A DNA stretch of 64,000 nucleotides from an uncultured Sphingomonadaceae bacterium (GCA_947497085.1 CANMFE010000002.1:558001-622000), one strand, 5' to 3'; shown: positions 37,366 through 46,725, numbered from the stretch's first letter. Notes: generated by a model not told the origin, from the sequence alone. A program made the numbers and translations.

Positions 37366-37779
37366 ATGGCCAAATCCTACTGGCTTATAAAATCCGAACC
37401 CGATGCCTATGGCTGGGATGACCTGATCGCCGAAAAAGAAGGTGTCTGGGATGGCGTCAAAAATGCGCAGGCGTCCAACAACCTGAAAGCCATGAAGAAA
37501 GGCGATGAGGCATTTTTCTACCATTCACGCCAGGGGCTGGAGATTGTCGGGATTGCCGAAGTCACCGAAGAGCATTTCCCCGACCCATTCGATGACACAG
37601 GCCGCTGGGTGGCGGTGAAGGTAAAGCCGGTGCGTAAGCTGGAAAATCCGGTGTCGCTCAAAGCGATGAAGCAGAATCCCAAGCTTGGTGATCTCGCCAT
37701 CATCCGCCAGTCCCGCCTGTCCGTTGCGCCTGTAACAAAAACCGAGTGGGATGAGATACTGGCGATGGGCGGGGAATAG
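37366..37779 (+). CDS. EVE domain protein
   Basis: A 137-residue EVE/PUA-fold protein: YWLIKSEPDAYGWDDLIAEK near residue 4, GVWDGVKNAQASNNLKAMKK near 27, GDEAFFYHSRQGLEIVGIAE and WVAVKVKPVRKLENPVSLKA. EVE domains read modified bases in RNA or DNA, and many bacterial ones occur near tRNA modification or restriction genes. The partner here is unknown. The ATG at 37366 follows CGGAGATC; a start six codons upstream is possible. Confidence 0.9.
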   Translation: MAKSYWLIKSEPDAYGWDDLIAEKEGVWDGVKNAQASNNLKAMKKGDEAFFYHSRQGLEIVGIAEVTEEHFPDPFDDTGRWVAVKVKPVRKLENPVSLKAMKQNPKLGDLAIIRQSRLSVAPVTKTEWDEILAMGGE

Positions 37780-37874
37780 TTCGCGCTGTCCTACACGCGT
37801 GCTGCCATGTTAGGCAGGCGCGGTGCTGTGAGATTAATGCGCCGTAACGATAGCTGCACTTATCGTATATCGTG

Positions 37875-37967
37875 TCGTCACCCCGGACTTGATCCAGGGT
37901 CCAACTCCTGTCGTTTCAGGTAAATGCAAGATCAGGAGATGGATTCCCGCTTTCGCGGGAATGACGA
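37875..37967. repeat. Composite intergenic repeat (TCGTCA ... TGACGA)
   Basis: Begins TCGTCACCCCGGACTTGATC and ends with the hairpin ATTCCCGC (37943-37950), loop TTTC, GCGGGAAT (37955-37962), closing with TGACGA. The ends are inverted. It resembles the CCCGGACTTGATCC and ATTCCCGC repeats common in alphaproteobacterial intergenic DNA. It lies in the 37780-38132 gap between convergent genes. Confidence 0.65.
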
Positions 37968-38046
37968 GTTACATGCCGGAATAGTATAATCACCAGATAA
38001 TTCAGAATGACGGAAACAAATTCAGGATGAAAGCTGCGCCTAAAAC

Positions 38047-38062
38047 GTTGGATATATCCAAC
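38047..38062. repeat. Perfect 16-base palindrome between convergent genes
   Basis: GTTGGATATATCCAAC, followed by TATCCAAC once more (38070-38077 region) and flanked by AAAACGTT at 38042-38049 and 38090-38097. It lies in the 37780-38132 gap, between two converging genes. No promoter role is obvious. Confidence 0.5.
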
Positions 38063-38132
38063 AGGATTTATCCAACATTGGCGGTTTCAAAACGTTCCTA
38101 GGTGCGAAGCAATGCGAAGCTAAGAGTTGGAA

Positions 38133-39785
38133 TTAACTGCCACGCAGACCGCTGACCGTCACGCCGCTCGCGGCGATCTGCTCGATATCGGTTTTAAGGT
38201 GGAGCAGTTTCAGGCCCTTGTGCTGCATCGCTTCGGCGAGGGCAGGGGCGAACTCTGCCGTTTTTTCCACCGTCGCCGTCCATGCGCCAAATGACTTGCC
38301 AAGCATCGCAAAGTCGGGGTTTTTCAGGCTCGTGCCTGATAGCCGTGCGGGGTATTCGCGCTCCTGATGCATGCGGATCGTGCCGTACGTGCTGTTGTCG
38401 ACGATAATCACCAGCATGTCGCAATCATATTGCGCGGCGGTGGCGAGTTCCTGTCCATTCATCAGGAAATCACCGTCTCCCGCCACGGCAATTACCGTGC
38501 GCTCGCCATGGCGCAGTGCGGCGGCGACCGCCGCGGGCACACCATAGCCCATTGCACCCGCAGTGGGGGCAAGCTGGCTCGGCATCTGTCCATAATGCCA
38601 GTAACGGTGCCACCAACCGGAAAAATTACCCGCGCCGTTGCAGATGATACTGTCGGGCGAGAGCGTGTCGCGCATGGTGGCGACACATTGGCCGAGATCG
38701 AGCACGGCTTCGCCAGGTTTTGGCGTCGACCATTCCAACCATTCGGCATGCGCCTTCGCACCCGCATCAAAGCTGAGCAAGTCATGGTCCCACAGCGCGG
38801 CGCTTTCGGCAAATTCATTCATGTCCGCACAGATTGGCAGGTCGGTGCGGTAGATATGATCGAGCTCATTGGGGTCAGGGTGCACATGTACCAGTTTTTG
38901 CCCCGGATGGTCCGGTGTGATGAGCGTAAAGCCATCCGTGGTCGCTTCACCCAGCCGCGCCCCAACGGCAAGGATAAGGTCGGCATTCTTGACGCGCTCG
39001 ACCAGCCCAGGATTGGGGCCATAACCCAGGTTGCCGGCATAGACACTGCTGTCATTGGCAATCGCGTCCTGCCGCCGGAAAGCCGCCGCCACCGGCAGGC
39101 CGATATTCTCGGCAAAGGCCTGAAAATAATCGCGCGCCTTGGGTGTCCATCCGGCCCCGCCAATAATGGCGATCGGATCGGTCGCGTCGGCGAGCAGGTC
39201 AGTGAGCGCGGTCATGGCGTCCGGGCAAAGCGGCTGGGCAGGCGCGGTGATTTTCGGACGGTCAAGCGCCTCCACCTCATCGCACAACATGTCTTCTGGA
39301 AGCGCAATGACGACGGGACCGGGGCGGCCCGATAAGGCCACGCTATAGGCGCGGGCAATATATTCGGGAATGCGCGCAGCGTCTTCAATGCGTGTCGCCC
39401 ATTTGGCGAGCGGCGCGAACATGGCGGGCAGGTCGACTTCCTGAAACCCTTCGCGGTCGCGGTCACTGCGGGCAACATCGCCGATAAACAGGATCATCGG
39501 AATGCTGTCCTGCATCGCGACATGCACGCCGATGCTGGCATTGGTCGCACCGGGGCCGCGTGTCACAAAGGCGATGCCGGGCTGCTGTGTCATGGCTCCA
39601 TCAGCGGCGGCCATGAATGTGACCCCGCCTTCCTGGCGGCATACGATAGTTTCAATGTCAGGCACGTCGTGCAGCGCGTCGAGCACGGCAAGGAAGCTCT
39701 CTCCCGGTACAGTGAACAGCCGGTCACAGCCCTGCGCGGAGAGTTGATCGACAAGTATGCGGCCGCCAGTGCGTATCATGGTCAT
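38133..39785 (-). CDS. Thiamine pyrophosphate-dependent enzyme (acetolactate synthase/benzoylformate decarboxylase-like)
   Basis: A 550-residue ThDP enzyme. The catalytic Glu is in RLFTVPGESFLAVLDALHDV near residue 29. The central domain has CPDAMTALTDLLADATDPIA and the C-terminal domain has the GDG...N Mg-ThDP motif in VAGDGDFLMNGQELATAAQY near residue 440. The substrate cannot be fixed between 2-keto acid decarboxylation and acetohydroxy acid formation, since no ilvN or other partner is adjacent. The ATG at 39785 is preferred; AAAGG lies upstream. Confidence 0.85.
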   Translation of the reverse strand: MTMIRTGGRILVDQLSAQGCDRLFTVPGESFLAVLDALHDVPDIETIVCRQEGGVTFMAAADGAMTQQPGIAFVTRGPGATNASIGVHVAMQDSIPMILFIGDVARSDRDREGFQEVDLPAMFAPLAKWATRIEDAARIPEYIARAYSVALSGRPGPVVIALPEDMLCDEVEALDRPKITAPAQPLCPDAMTALTDLLADATDPIAIIGGAGWTPKARDYFQAFAENIGLPVAAAFRRQDAIANDSSVYAGNLGYGPNPGLVERVKNADLILAVGARLGEATTDGFTLITPDHPGQKLVHVHPDPNELDHIYRTDLPICADMNEFAESAALWDHDLLSFDAGAKAHAEWLEWSTPKPGEAVLDLGQCVATMRDTLSPDSIICNGAGNFSGWWHRYWHYGQMPSQLAPTAGAMGYGVPAAVAAALRHGERTVIAVAGDGDFLMNGQELATAAQYDCDMLVIIVDNSTYGTIRMHQEREYPARLSGTSLKNPDFAMLGKSFGAWTATVEKTAEFAPALAEAMQHKGLKLLHLKTDIEQIAASGVTVSGLRGS

Positions 39786-39818
39786 ATCCAAAAGCCTTTG
39801 ATTGAATGTTCGAACGCG

Positions 39819-40622
39819 TCAATTATTTCGCGCTTCGTGAACAACATGTTCAAAAAATGTCGTCATATGTTCCTCAAATGTACCTTTGCGTATTGCCAAT
39901 ACATCATGCCTGTCGGCAATCATCGTATAATCAGCATCTGCCAGTCGTTGCCGCAGTTTTTCTGTGCTACTGGCTGACAGGGCGACATGTTCGAACATAA
40001 CAAATGCCGGGCAGTGCGCTTCTATGTCATATGTGGATAATACGATATCGTCACAGCCTTCGGCATCGACGGCGACAACATCAGCATCTTCCAAACTATA
40101 CTCTGCCGCCACTGAATTGAGCGTAGCAGTTTTGACCTCAACTGTACGGATCATGCCCGCCAAGTCATCATATTTGGGATCGTGTAGCATAATGGTTTCG
40201 AGTGAAAATGAAGAAAGTGCGTCTGCACCATCGACCATATAAAATGTCCGTATACCATTTTCGGTCCATATTGCCTTGTCACATATTTCCACACTAGAAA
40301 CATCTGCGTAGGTTTCACGCAGTCTTTTCAAAGCGGTGTCACCTGGCTCGATTAGCAGACCGGTCCAGTTGCCACCCATAATATGCGGGTGGAGTACGTC
40401 ACCCCACACACCATCATTTGCGCCAACCTGCAGGAAGCGGACTTCGCCTTTTCGCCGTGTGAATTCTTCTAGTGCAAATTTTTGTACTGCGTTGAAAACC
40501 ATTTTTGCGCAGCGCGGTTCTTTTTGCGACCACACCGATTGCGACAGGCTGGCCACTCCAGCCCAACTGCGACCAATTTGCTGGCCTGGCGCAGGTTGCG
40601 GTTTGTTTTTGTTCTCCGACAT
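39819..40622 (-). CDS. FkbM family methyltransferase
   Basis: A 267-residue class I methyltransferase: VRFLQVGANDGVWGDVLHPH is the SAM glycine-rich motif near residue 60, LIEPGDTALKRLRETYADVS follows, and VEVKTATLNSVAAEY with DVVAVDAEGCDDIVLSTYDI is the FkbM-type core. FkbM enzymes methylate hydroxyls of polyketide, saccharide or glycolipid substrates. No polysaccharide or polyketide genes neighbour it, so the substrate is unknown. It sits 10 bases downstream of the aldehyde dehydrogenase stop on the same strand. Confidence 0.88.
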   Translation of the reverse strand: MSENKNKPQPAPGQQIGRSWAGVASLSQSVWSQKEPRCAKMVFNAVQKFALEEFTRRKGEVRFLQVGANDGVWGDVLHPHIMGGNWTGLLIEPGDTALKRLRETYADVSSVEICDKAIWTENGIRTFYMVDGADALSSFSLETIMLHDPKYDDLAGMIRTVEVKTATLNSVAAEYSLEDADVVAVDAEGCDDIVLSTYDIEAHCPAFVMFEHVALSASSTEKLRQRLADADYTMIADRHDVLAIRKGTFEEHMTTFFEHVVHEARNN

Positions 40623-40631
40623 GATAATCCC

Positions 40632-42068
40632 TTATGCCTGATGCACTGCTTTGGTGACAAGATAGGCCTCAAGCCCTTCAATCGCATCCTCACTACCATA
40701 GCCGGACTGCTTCATGCCCCCAAACGGCGTGTCGACACCGCTAATGCCGACAGTATTAATGCCGACCATCCCGGCCTCAATCATGTCGCCCAGCCTGTTG
40801 GCCTGGCGCCCATTCTCGGTAAAGGCAAACGCGGCCAATCCAAACGGCAGGCGATTGGCCTGCTCAATCGCCTCGTCAAACGTGTCAAATGGCCGCATCA
40901 TGGCGACAGGGCCAAACGGCTCGTTATTCATGATCTGCGCTTCCAGCGGTACATCGGCGAGCACGGTCGGTCGGAAGAAAAATCCTTCATTGCCCATGCG
41001 CTTGCCGCCGGTCGTGACACGCGCGCCCTTGTCACGAGCGTCGCTGACCAGCTGGTCGATAGCGTCGGGGCGGCGGATATTGGCGAGCGGTCCCATTTGC
41101 GATGCATCGTCGAGCCCGCTGCCCACCTGCATGGCTTCTGTGCGCTTGGTAAACTCTTCGACAAACTGGTCGTAAATACCTGATTGCACATAAAAACGTG
41201 TCGGACTGACACAGACCTGCCCCGCATTGCGGAACTTTTGCGGCTGGATAATATCCAGCGTGCGATCCAGATCGCAATCATCGAATATCAATACTGGCGC
41301 ATGCCCACCGAGCTCCATGGTATGGCGTTTCACTGTGTCGGCGCATAGTTTGATCAAGTGTTTGCCGACCGGAACCGAGCCGGTGAAGCTGACCTTGCGA
41401 ATAATCGGCGAGGCGATCAGGTGGCTGCTCACTATATCGGGCACACCGAACACCAGCTGTGCGGCATTACCAGGCACACCCGCATCAATCACGCACTGCA
41501 TCAGCGCGACCGCACAGGCGGGTGTTTCTTCGGGCGGCTTGCAGATGATCGAACACCCTGCGGCGAGCGCCGGAGCCAGTTTCCGCGCCATCAGGAACAG
41601 CGGAAAGTTCCACGGGCTGAATGCCGCAACTGGCCCCACGGGTTGGCCCAGTACAACAGAGCGCTGTCCTGGTGGGCGCACCAGCACGCGGCCATAGCTG
41701 CGCTTTGCTTCTTCGGCGAACCATTCGAACAGCCCGGCTGACCCCAGTATTTCGCCCATGGCTTCGCGCAGCGGTTTGCCCTGTTCCATGGTCAGCAACG
41801 GAGCGATATCCTTGGCACGTTCGCGCAGGTTTTCTGCCACTTTGCGCAATATTGCGCCGCGTTCATTGACGTCGCGCGCGCGCCATTCGGCAAAACCGCG
41901 TTCGCTCGCGTCCAGTGCGCGATCAAGGTCATCTTTCGTGGCCAGCGGCAGTTCAGCAATTGTCTCGCCCGTCGCGGGATTGATAACCGCATGCGTATCG
42001 CGTGATCCTGCCTCCAGCCATTCGCCGTCAATATGCATGGGTAGTTTTTTTGGGTATTGGACTGTCAT
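40632..42068 (-). CDS. NAD(P)-dependent aldehyde dehydrogenase (succinate-semialdehyde dehydrogenase-like)
   Basis: A 478-residue ALDH. FSPWNFPLFLMARKLAPALA near residue 143, VSFTGSVPVGKHLIKLCADT near 225, catalytic Glu in MELGGHAPVLIFDDCDLD near 250 and catalytic Cys in RNAGQVCVSPTRFYVQSGIY near 285 are all present. The overall sequence is closest to GabD-type succinate-semialdehyde or glutarate-semialdehyde dehydrogenase. It is read divergently from the SMP-30 gene at 42178, with 109 bases between. Confidence 0.88.
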   Translation of the reverse strand: MTVQYPKKLPMHIDGEWLEAGSRDTHAVINPATGETIAELPLATKDDLDRALDASERGFAEWRARDVNERGAILRKVAENLRERAKDIAPLLTMEQGKPLREAMGEILGSAGLFEWFAEEAKRSYGRVLVRPPGQRSVVLGQPVGPVAAFSPWNFPLFLMARKLAPALAAGCSIICKPPEETPACAVALMQCVIDAGVPGNAAQLVFGVPDIVSSHLIASPIIRKVSFTGSVPVGKHLIKLCADTVKRHTMELGGHAPVLIFDDCDLDRTLDIIQPQKFRNAGQVCVSPTRFYVQSGIYDQFVEEFTKRTEAMQVGSGLDDASQMGPLANIRRPDAIDQLVSDARDKGARVTTGGKRMGNEGFFFRPTVLADVPLEAQIMNNEPFGPVAMMRPFDTFDEAIEQANRLPFGLAAFAFTENGRQANRLGDMIEAGMVGINTVGISGVDTPFGGMKQSGYGSEDAIEGLEAYLVTKAVHQA

Positions 42069-42177
42069 GACAGGGACTCCGGATCGCTGGTTTCTTGTGC
42101 AAGCAAATCCCTAAAACAGTTGACGCGGCGGGGCAATGCCAGTCATCTGCGGGTGCAAAAAAATATGGAGAAATGAT

Positions 42178-43101
42178 ATGGAGCTTGTCGCAAACGGCCT
42201 GCGTTTTCCCGAAGGACCAATCGCCATGGCCGATGGCAGCGTGATACTGGTCGAAATAGAGGCCGGGCGGATTACGCGTGTGGCCGAGGATGGGAGAAAG
42301 TCAGTTATTGCCACTCCGGGTGGCGGACCCAATGGCGCGGCAATTGGTCCTGATGGTAAGCTCTATGTCTGCAACAATGGCGGTTTTCACTATGTGAACG
42401 GCGGTACAGATGAAATGCCTTTTCTAGTTCCCCATGGTCAGCCGGAGGATTATTCAGGCGGGCGGATTGAACGGATTGATATCGATACGGGCGAGATCGA
42501 GATTCTCTATAAGGATGGCGACTTTGGATGCAGTCTGCGCGGCCCCAATGACATTGTGTTCGATCAGGCGGGCGGTTTCTGGTTTACAGATCATGGCAAG
42601 AACCGCCCGCGCGAACGTGACATAACCGGCGTGTTTTACGCAAAGGCGGACGGAAGCCTTTTGAAGGAAGTGATTTTTCCGTCCGAAAACCCCAATGGCA
42701 TTGGCATCTCCCCTGATGGTAAACGGCTTTATGTGGCCGAAACCTATACCTGCAAACTCTATGCCTATAATATAGGCGAGCCGGGAGAAATCATTTTTGA
42801 TCAGGGCCTTTTGGGAGATAGCGGACAGTTTTTATATTCTCCATCCGGTTATAAGTTTTTCGACAGCCTGGCAGTGGATGGCGATGGAAATATCTGCGTG
42901 GCCACGATCGGTGAATGCGGCGTCAGCGTGATTTCACCGGAAGGGGAACTGGTTGAATTTGTGGCGACGGACGACCCGTTCACCACCAACATATGTTTCG
43001 GCGGACCCGATATGCGCACCGCCTATATCTGCCTGTCTGCGACCGGACGGCTGGTGAAAATGGATTGGCCGCGTGAAGGACTGAAGCTGAATTACACATG
43101 A
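42178..43101 (+). CDS. SMP-30/gluconolactonase family lactonase
   Basis: A 307-residue six-bladed propeller of the SMP-30 family. LRFPEGPIAMADGSVILVEI carries the first metal ligand Glu, DGSVILVEIEAGRITRV, CSLRGPNDIVFDQAGGFWFT the Asn ligand and NPNGIGISPDGKRLYVAETY the second Asn, and DSLAVDGDGNICVATIGE the Asp. These are the usual calcium/zinc ligands. It probably hydrolyses a sugar or hydroxy-acid lactone. A GGAG lies before the ATG at 42178. The start of the HAD gene overlaps its stop. Confidence 0.9.
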   Translation: MELVANGLRFPEGPIAMADGSVILVEIEAGRITRVAEDGRKSVIATPGGGPNGAAIGPDGKLYVCNNGGFHYVNGGTDEMPFLVPHGQPEDYSGGRIERIDIDTGEIEILYKDGDFGCSLRGPNDIVFDQAGGFWFTDHGKNRPRERDITGVFYAKADGSLLKEVIFPSENPNGIGISPDGKRLYVAETYTCKLYAYNIGEPGEIIFDQGLLGDSGQFLYSPSGYKFFDSLAVDGDGNICVATIGECGVSVISPEGELVEFVATDDPFTTNICFGGPDMRTAYICLSATGRLVKMDWPREGLKLNYT

Positions 43102-43775
43102 CCCGCATCACCACCATCATTTTCGATTTTGGCGGCGTGATTACCTCGTCACCGTTTGAAGCTTTTAACCGCATGGAGGCGGAGCGCGGACTGCCGAAAG
43201 ATTCGGTGCGGCGGATCAATTCGGCAAATCCTGACAGCAACGCCTGGGCGCGTTTTGAGCGGGCGGAAATGGATGCGGCGACTTTTGATACGGCTTTTGC
43301 AGATGAAGCGGCGGCGCTTGGTGTGGAGCTTCGCGGTGCGGATGTGCTGGCCCGTCTTGCAGGCGATGTGCGGCCTGCCATGGTGGCTGCGCTGGATGAC
43401 CTGAAAGATCGCGGATATACACTAGGCTGCATCACCAATAATGTGCCAAGCGGCAAGGGCGTAGGCATGGCGATGACCGCAGAAAAGGCGGTCCAGATTG
43501 CCGGTATCATGACCCGTTTCGACCATATTATCGAAAGTTCAAAAGCCGGTATCCGCAAGCCCGATCCGCGCATCTATCGGATGATGTGTGATGCGCTGGA
43601 TGTTGCGCCCGACAAGTGCGTCTATCTGGATGATCTGGGCATTAACTGCAAACCCGCCGCAGCGATGGGTATGGCGGCCATCAAGGTGACGAGTGGGAAA
43701 CAGGCGCTAACCGCGTTGCGTGATATTGCCGGGTTGCCGGAGGACTGGCCCGCAGAGATGGCTACGCGTGCCTGA
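43098..43775 (+). CDS. HAD-IA family hydrolase
   Basis: A 225-residue HAD phosphatase. Motif I is TIIFDFGGVITSSPF near residue 6: the usual DxDxT is DFGGVIT, as in the GGVIxxx subgroup (epoxide hydrolase N-terminal-like, Had-IA, YihX). Motif II is TNNVPSGKG, motif III ESSKAGIRKPDPRIY and motif IV VYLDDLGINCKPAAAMGM. It may dephosphorylate a sugar phosphate. ATGA overlap couples it to the lactonase gene. Its stop abuts the convergent stop of the USP gene. Confidence 0.88.
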   Translation: MTRITTIIFDFGGVITSSPFEAFNRMEAERGLPKDSVRRINSANPDSNAWARFERAEMDAATFDTAFADEAAALGVELRGADVLARLAGDVRPAMVAALDDLKDRGYTLGCITNNVPSGKGVGMAMTAEKAVQIAGIMTRFDHIIESSKAGIRKPDPRIYRMMCDALDVAPDKCVYLDDLGINCKPAAAMGMAAIKVTSGKQALTALRDIAGLPEDWPAEMATRA

Positions 43776-44582
43776 TCAATGGGCAAAGAGCATGGGTATT
43801 TTTGCGCCATCGATAAAATATTTGGTGACTCCGCCCAGAAGCATTTCGCGCAACCGGCTATGTCCATAGGCACCGAGCACAAATATATCCGCGTTTAGCT
43901 CTTCAATAGCGCCCTCGAGCGTTTCCTCAATGGTCAGGCCATTGCGGGAAAATTGGTGCAACTCTGCCTTCACGCCATGTCGTGACAGGTATTCAAGGGC
44001 ATCTGTAGAGGGAAATTTCAGGTTTTTTTCCTCGATGGTGACAATGTCCACGTCGCTTGCCAGACGCAGCATGGGAACCGCCGCGCGTAGGGCATTTGCG
44101 GCTTCATGCGATCCGTTCCAGCCCACGGCTATCCTGCCGTTCGAATTTAGGGTTGCAACATCATCCGGTATAGCCAGCACGGGACAGCGCGCGGACACGG
44201 CGACATCGCCAACCATGCGGTCATGCTGTCCCTTGTTCGCATCATTATATAATGGCAGAATTATGATATCGGAGAGGCGCGATGCGCTGACCAGAGATTC
44301 AATAAGATTGCCGTTATATTCGGTCACATCCCAGGGAACATCTTCGTCGCTCAATATTTCTGTTAGCCGTTCGCGTGTCGCCTGCGCTTCTTTCATCACT
44401 GTTTCGGCGATATTGGTTGCAGCAAAGGCGCCGCCAAGCGGGTCCAGGGCAACTGTCCCTACATGGGGAGTGACCTGAACCAGCGTGATGTGTCCATCAT
44501 GTGCCCGTGCGAGATCAAGGGCAGATTGCAGGCGACCATCCATCTTGTTCGATTGATCGACGAATAACAGGATGGATTTCAT
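43776..44582 (-). CDS. Universal stress protein, two UspA domains
   Basis: A 268-residue protein with two tandem Usp domains (about 1-145 and 146-268). Domain one has LLFVDQSNKMDGRLQSALDL; domain two ends GAYGHSRLREMLLGGVTKYF, the conserved ATP-binding G-x2-G-x9-G-(S/T) motif. Such proteins support survival under stress or starvation. The ATG at 44582 has a GGGAG-type site. The shorter, family-consistent start was taken over the 44738 opening. Confidence 0.88.
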   Translation of the reverse strand: MKSILLFVDQSNKMDGRLQSALDLARAHDGHITLVQVTPHVGTVALDPLGGAFAATNIAETVMKEAQATRERLTEILSDEDVPWDVTEYNGNLIESLVSASRLSDIIILPLYNDANKGQHDRMVGDVAVSARCPVLAIPDDVATLNSNGRIAVGWNGSHEAANALRAAVPMLRLASDVDIVTIEEKNLKFPSTDALEYLSRHGVKAELHQFSRNGLTIEETLEGAIEELNADIFVLGAYGHSRLREMLLGGVTKYFIDGAKIPMLFAH

Positions 44583-44701
44583 GGCAACTCTCCCTGGTTC
44601 ACAGCAACCCATTACGACAGAATATAATTGCTGATGATCATGCCATGATGATTGAAATACTGCACAACCGCATTGATTTGCGTCAAAACGCAGGCGGGAT
44701 T

Positions 44702-46417
44702 CTAATCCTGCTTCTCGCCAAGCAGGCGCAACTGCCAATATTCGGTAAAGAATATATTATGTGGGTCGCGTGCTGTCCGCAATGCGAGGAAGTCGGACAG
44801 TTTCGGCAGGTTGTCCTGATAATATCCAGACCAGAATGGAAAGTCATATCCCGGCACAAACTTGCCCCAGTGCAGGCGGAACGGAATATTATTATTCAGA
44901 AAAACGTCCCAATATTGTTGAAAGAACGCATGTTTCAGGTTCGGGTCGCTGTCATTATTGCGGTACCAGAACACATCAAAGCGCACACAGCCATGGCGGT
45001 ATTCATCGCTGCCATCGGTATAGGCCGGGTGCAGCCATGCGCTGCTGGGTGCGCCGCCATAGACTTCAGTGGCATAATATCCGGTGGCAGGTGGGCCGAC
45101 TTTGTCAAACATGTCGTTGAGAAGGTTCATGGCCCGCTCGCAATGCTGAATGGGAACCCATATTTCGGTGAACTCTGTGCCCATCATGACATCATCAGCG
45201 GTGTTGTCCATACACAGGCTGCGCCAGTAATAATCCTGAAACATTGTTGGTTTGCCAGGCTTGGTCATGGGTTGGAATATCGGCAGGGCATAAGGAAATA
45301 ATCCGCGTATGATCGATGGGAACAACGCGAATATGACAATCGGGATTATCATTATGATGCCGATAACAGCTGTTATAAGCCACGCCAGAAAAGACGCCAA
45401 AAAATCACCCATTTTATGGGTCCATAGCTTGGTAACATTGCTTTTAAACTGTTTGAAATTACGGCCTATTTTCGGCATTTCCTGAAAAATGGAATTGTTA
45501 CCCAATGTGGTGAAGAATATGGAACCGAGCAGCTGTTCCGCCTGCCCGCCAAAGTCAGGGGTAAATTCCTCATAAGGTACGGGCATAAAGGCTTCGGGCT
45601 GTGCTGCGGGCGTGCGCACGGCCTGCCATATGACAACGCGCTCGGTCTTTTTTTGCGGCCACCACATCATCCGGCTATAGGGTGTCATTTCCAGAAAGCG
45701 GCGCATGGATGGCTGGGTGGCATCGCCTGGTCCAAACAGGTCGATCGGGCAATCGGCTTTGGTGATTGGAGTGGTCACTTCCTGCCCATAAATATTATAC
45801 ATAGGTGCGAGTTTGAGACGCACTTTGGTGACAATGCCGAGTAAGCCAACCGACAGTGACATGGCGTCAAATTCAGTGTCACCCTTTTCTATCCACGCGA
45901 TATTGCCACTGCCATCGACCACACGAAAAGCGATAATATTATCGAGCGAATAGGTGAGCGATCCACCCGCAGACCCTGTGGCGGTAAAGCCGCTAATCGT
46001 CTGATGTGTAATGCCGCCCAAATCATTTATCGCCCAGCCTTTCTGGTAAAGCTGGTACAAAAGACTGTTTTCCTGTGTGGAAACGCCAAATGGGTCGTCC
46101 GGCACCTCGCCCAGATGGATGCCCGCTTCAGCCTCGACAATGCCGCCTGTTTCATCAATCCAGTCAAGCGCGTACATTTGATCCAGCGCGATATTGATAT
46201 TTGCGCCAGTAGGCGGATTAACTTCGCAAATCATGTTTTGTGGTTTGCCATCCACGGGGTCGGTAAAAATGCTCCAGCCAACCGAATGGCCTGCGCCGCG
46301 TACCCGCACCTGCAAAGCATTGGCTATGGCATATTTGACGAGCGCGATGACTTCATCTTCATCTGTAGGATGGTAATAACCATCCGTTCCGCGTGCGATA
46401 ATATTCTCTCCAGCCAT
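44702..46417 (-). CDS. FAD-linked oxidase with a central membrane segment
   Basis: A 571-residue PCMH/ALO-type flavoprotein. VRVRGAGHSVGWSIFTD near residue 38 is the FAD-binding region with His44 as a possible covalent flavin site, and NDLGGITHQTISGFTATGSA and GGSLTYSLDN follow. The C-terminal ALO-type region FRLHWGKFVPGYDFPFWSGY ends ILQLRLLGEKQD-like. Residues about 339-374 form a strongly hydrophobic stretch that is unusual in this family and suggests membrane anchoring. It resembles L-gulono/D-arabinono lactone oxidases. It is divergent from the peptide cassette, sharing the AT-rich 46418-46725 region. Confidence 0.82.
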   Translation of the reverse strand: MAGENIIARGTDGYYHPTDEDEVIALVKYAIANALQVRVRGAGHSVGWSIFTDPVDGKPQNMICEVNPPTGANINIALDQMYALDWIDETGGIVEAEAGIHLGEVPDDPFGVSTQENSLLYQLYQKGWAINDLGGITHQTISGFTATGSAGGSLTYSLDNIIAFRVVDGSGNIAWIEKGDTEFDAMSLSVGLLGIVTKVRLKLAPMYNIYGQEVTTPITKADCPIDLFGPGDATQPSMRRFLEMTPYSRMMWWPQKKTERVVIWQAVRTPAAQPEAFMPVPYEEFTPDFGGQAEQLLGSIFFTTLGNNSIFQEMPKIGRNFKQFKSNVTKLWTHKMGDFLASFLAWLITAVIGIIMIIPIVIFALFPSIIRGLFPYALPIFQPMTKPGKPTMFQDYYWRSLCMDNTADDVMMGTEFTEIWVPIQHCERAMNLLNDMFDKVGPPATGYYATEVYGGAPSSAWLHPAYTDGSDEYRHGCVRFDVFWYRNNDSDPNLKHAFFQQYWDVFLNNNIPFRLHWGKFVPGYDFPFWSGYYQDNLPKLSDFLALRTARDPHNIFFTEYWQLRLLGEKQD

Positions 46418-46725
46418 AAGATGCCCCCTTTTCCTATGAAATTTTTCTGTAGTTCAGAAAGCTATATTGGATACTATATTATAAATTAATTATTGTTAGC
46501 ACATTATGATGCCGTAATTAAATCCAATTTAGTTATTTTTATATCATTGAAAATAAAAACTTTTCATTCAATCAGTTTTATTAAAGCCAGAACTCCGTTC
46601 ACATTGGATGTTTATTCACATTATTTGCCATTCATCTTTGGTATTATGTGTAGGCAAGGGTCGTCTCAAAACAGTCAGTATGCCGCGCAAAAGCGGGAAA
46701 AACGTTAGACTTAAAGGAGATGAAA
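46418..46725. other. AT-rich divergent promoter region
   Basis: A 308-base gap of clearly lower GC (ATTAATTATTG, ATTTTTATATCATTG and similar stretches) between the flavoprotein gene and the small peptide gene. It should hold the divergent promoters. No EcfG GGAAC box is present. The base composition contrasts with the flanking genes and may mark an acquired segment. Confidence 0.5.

Noticed and set aside
38367-39335. 322-residue plus-strand frame opposite the thiamine enzyme
   Set aside because: Shadow of the TPP gene, no conserved motifs.
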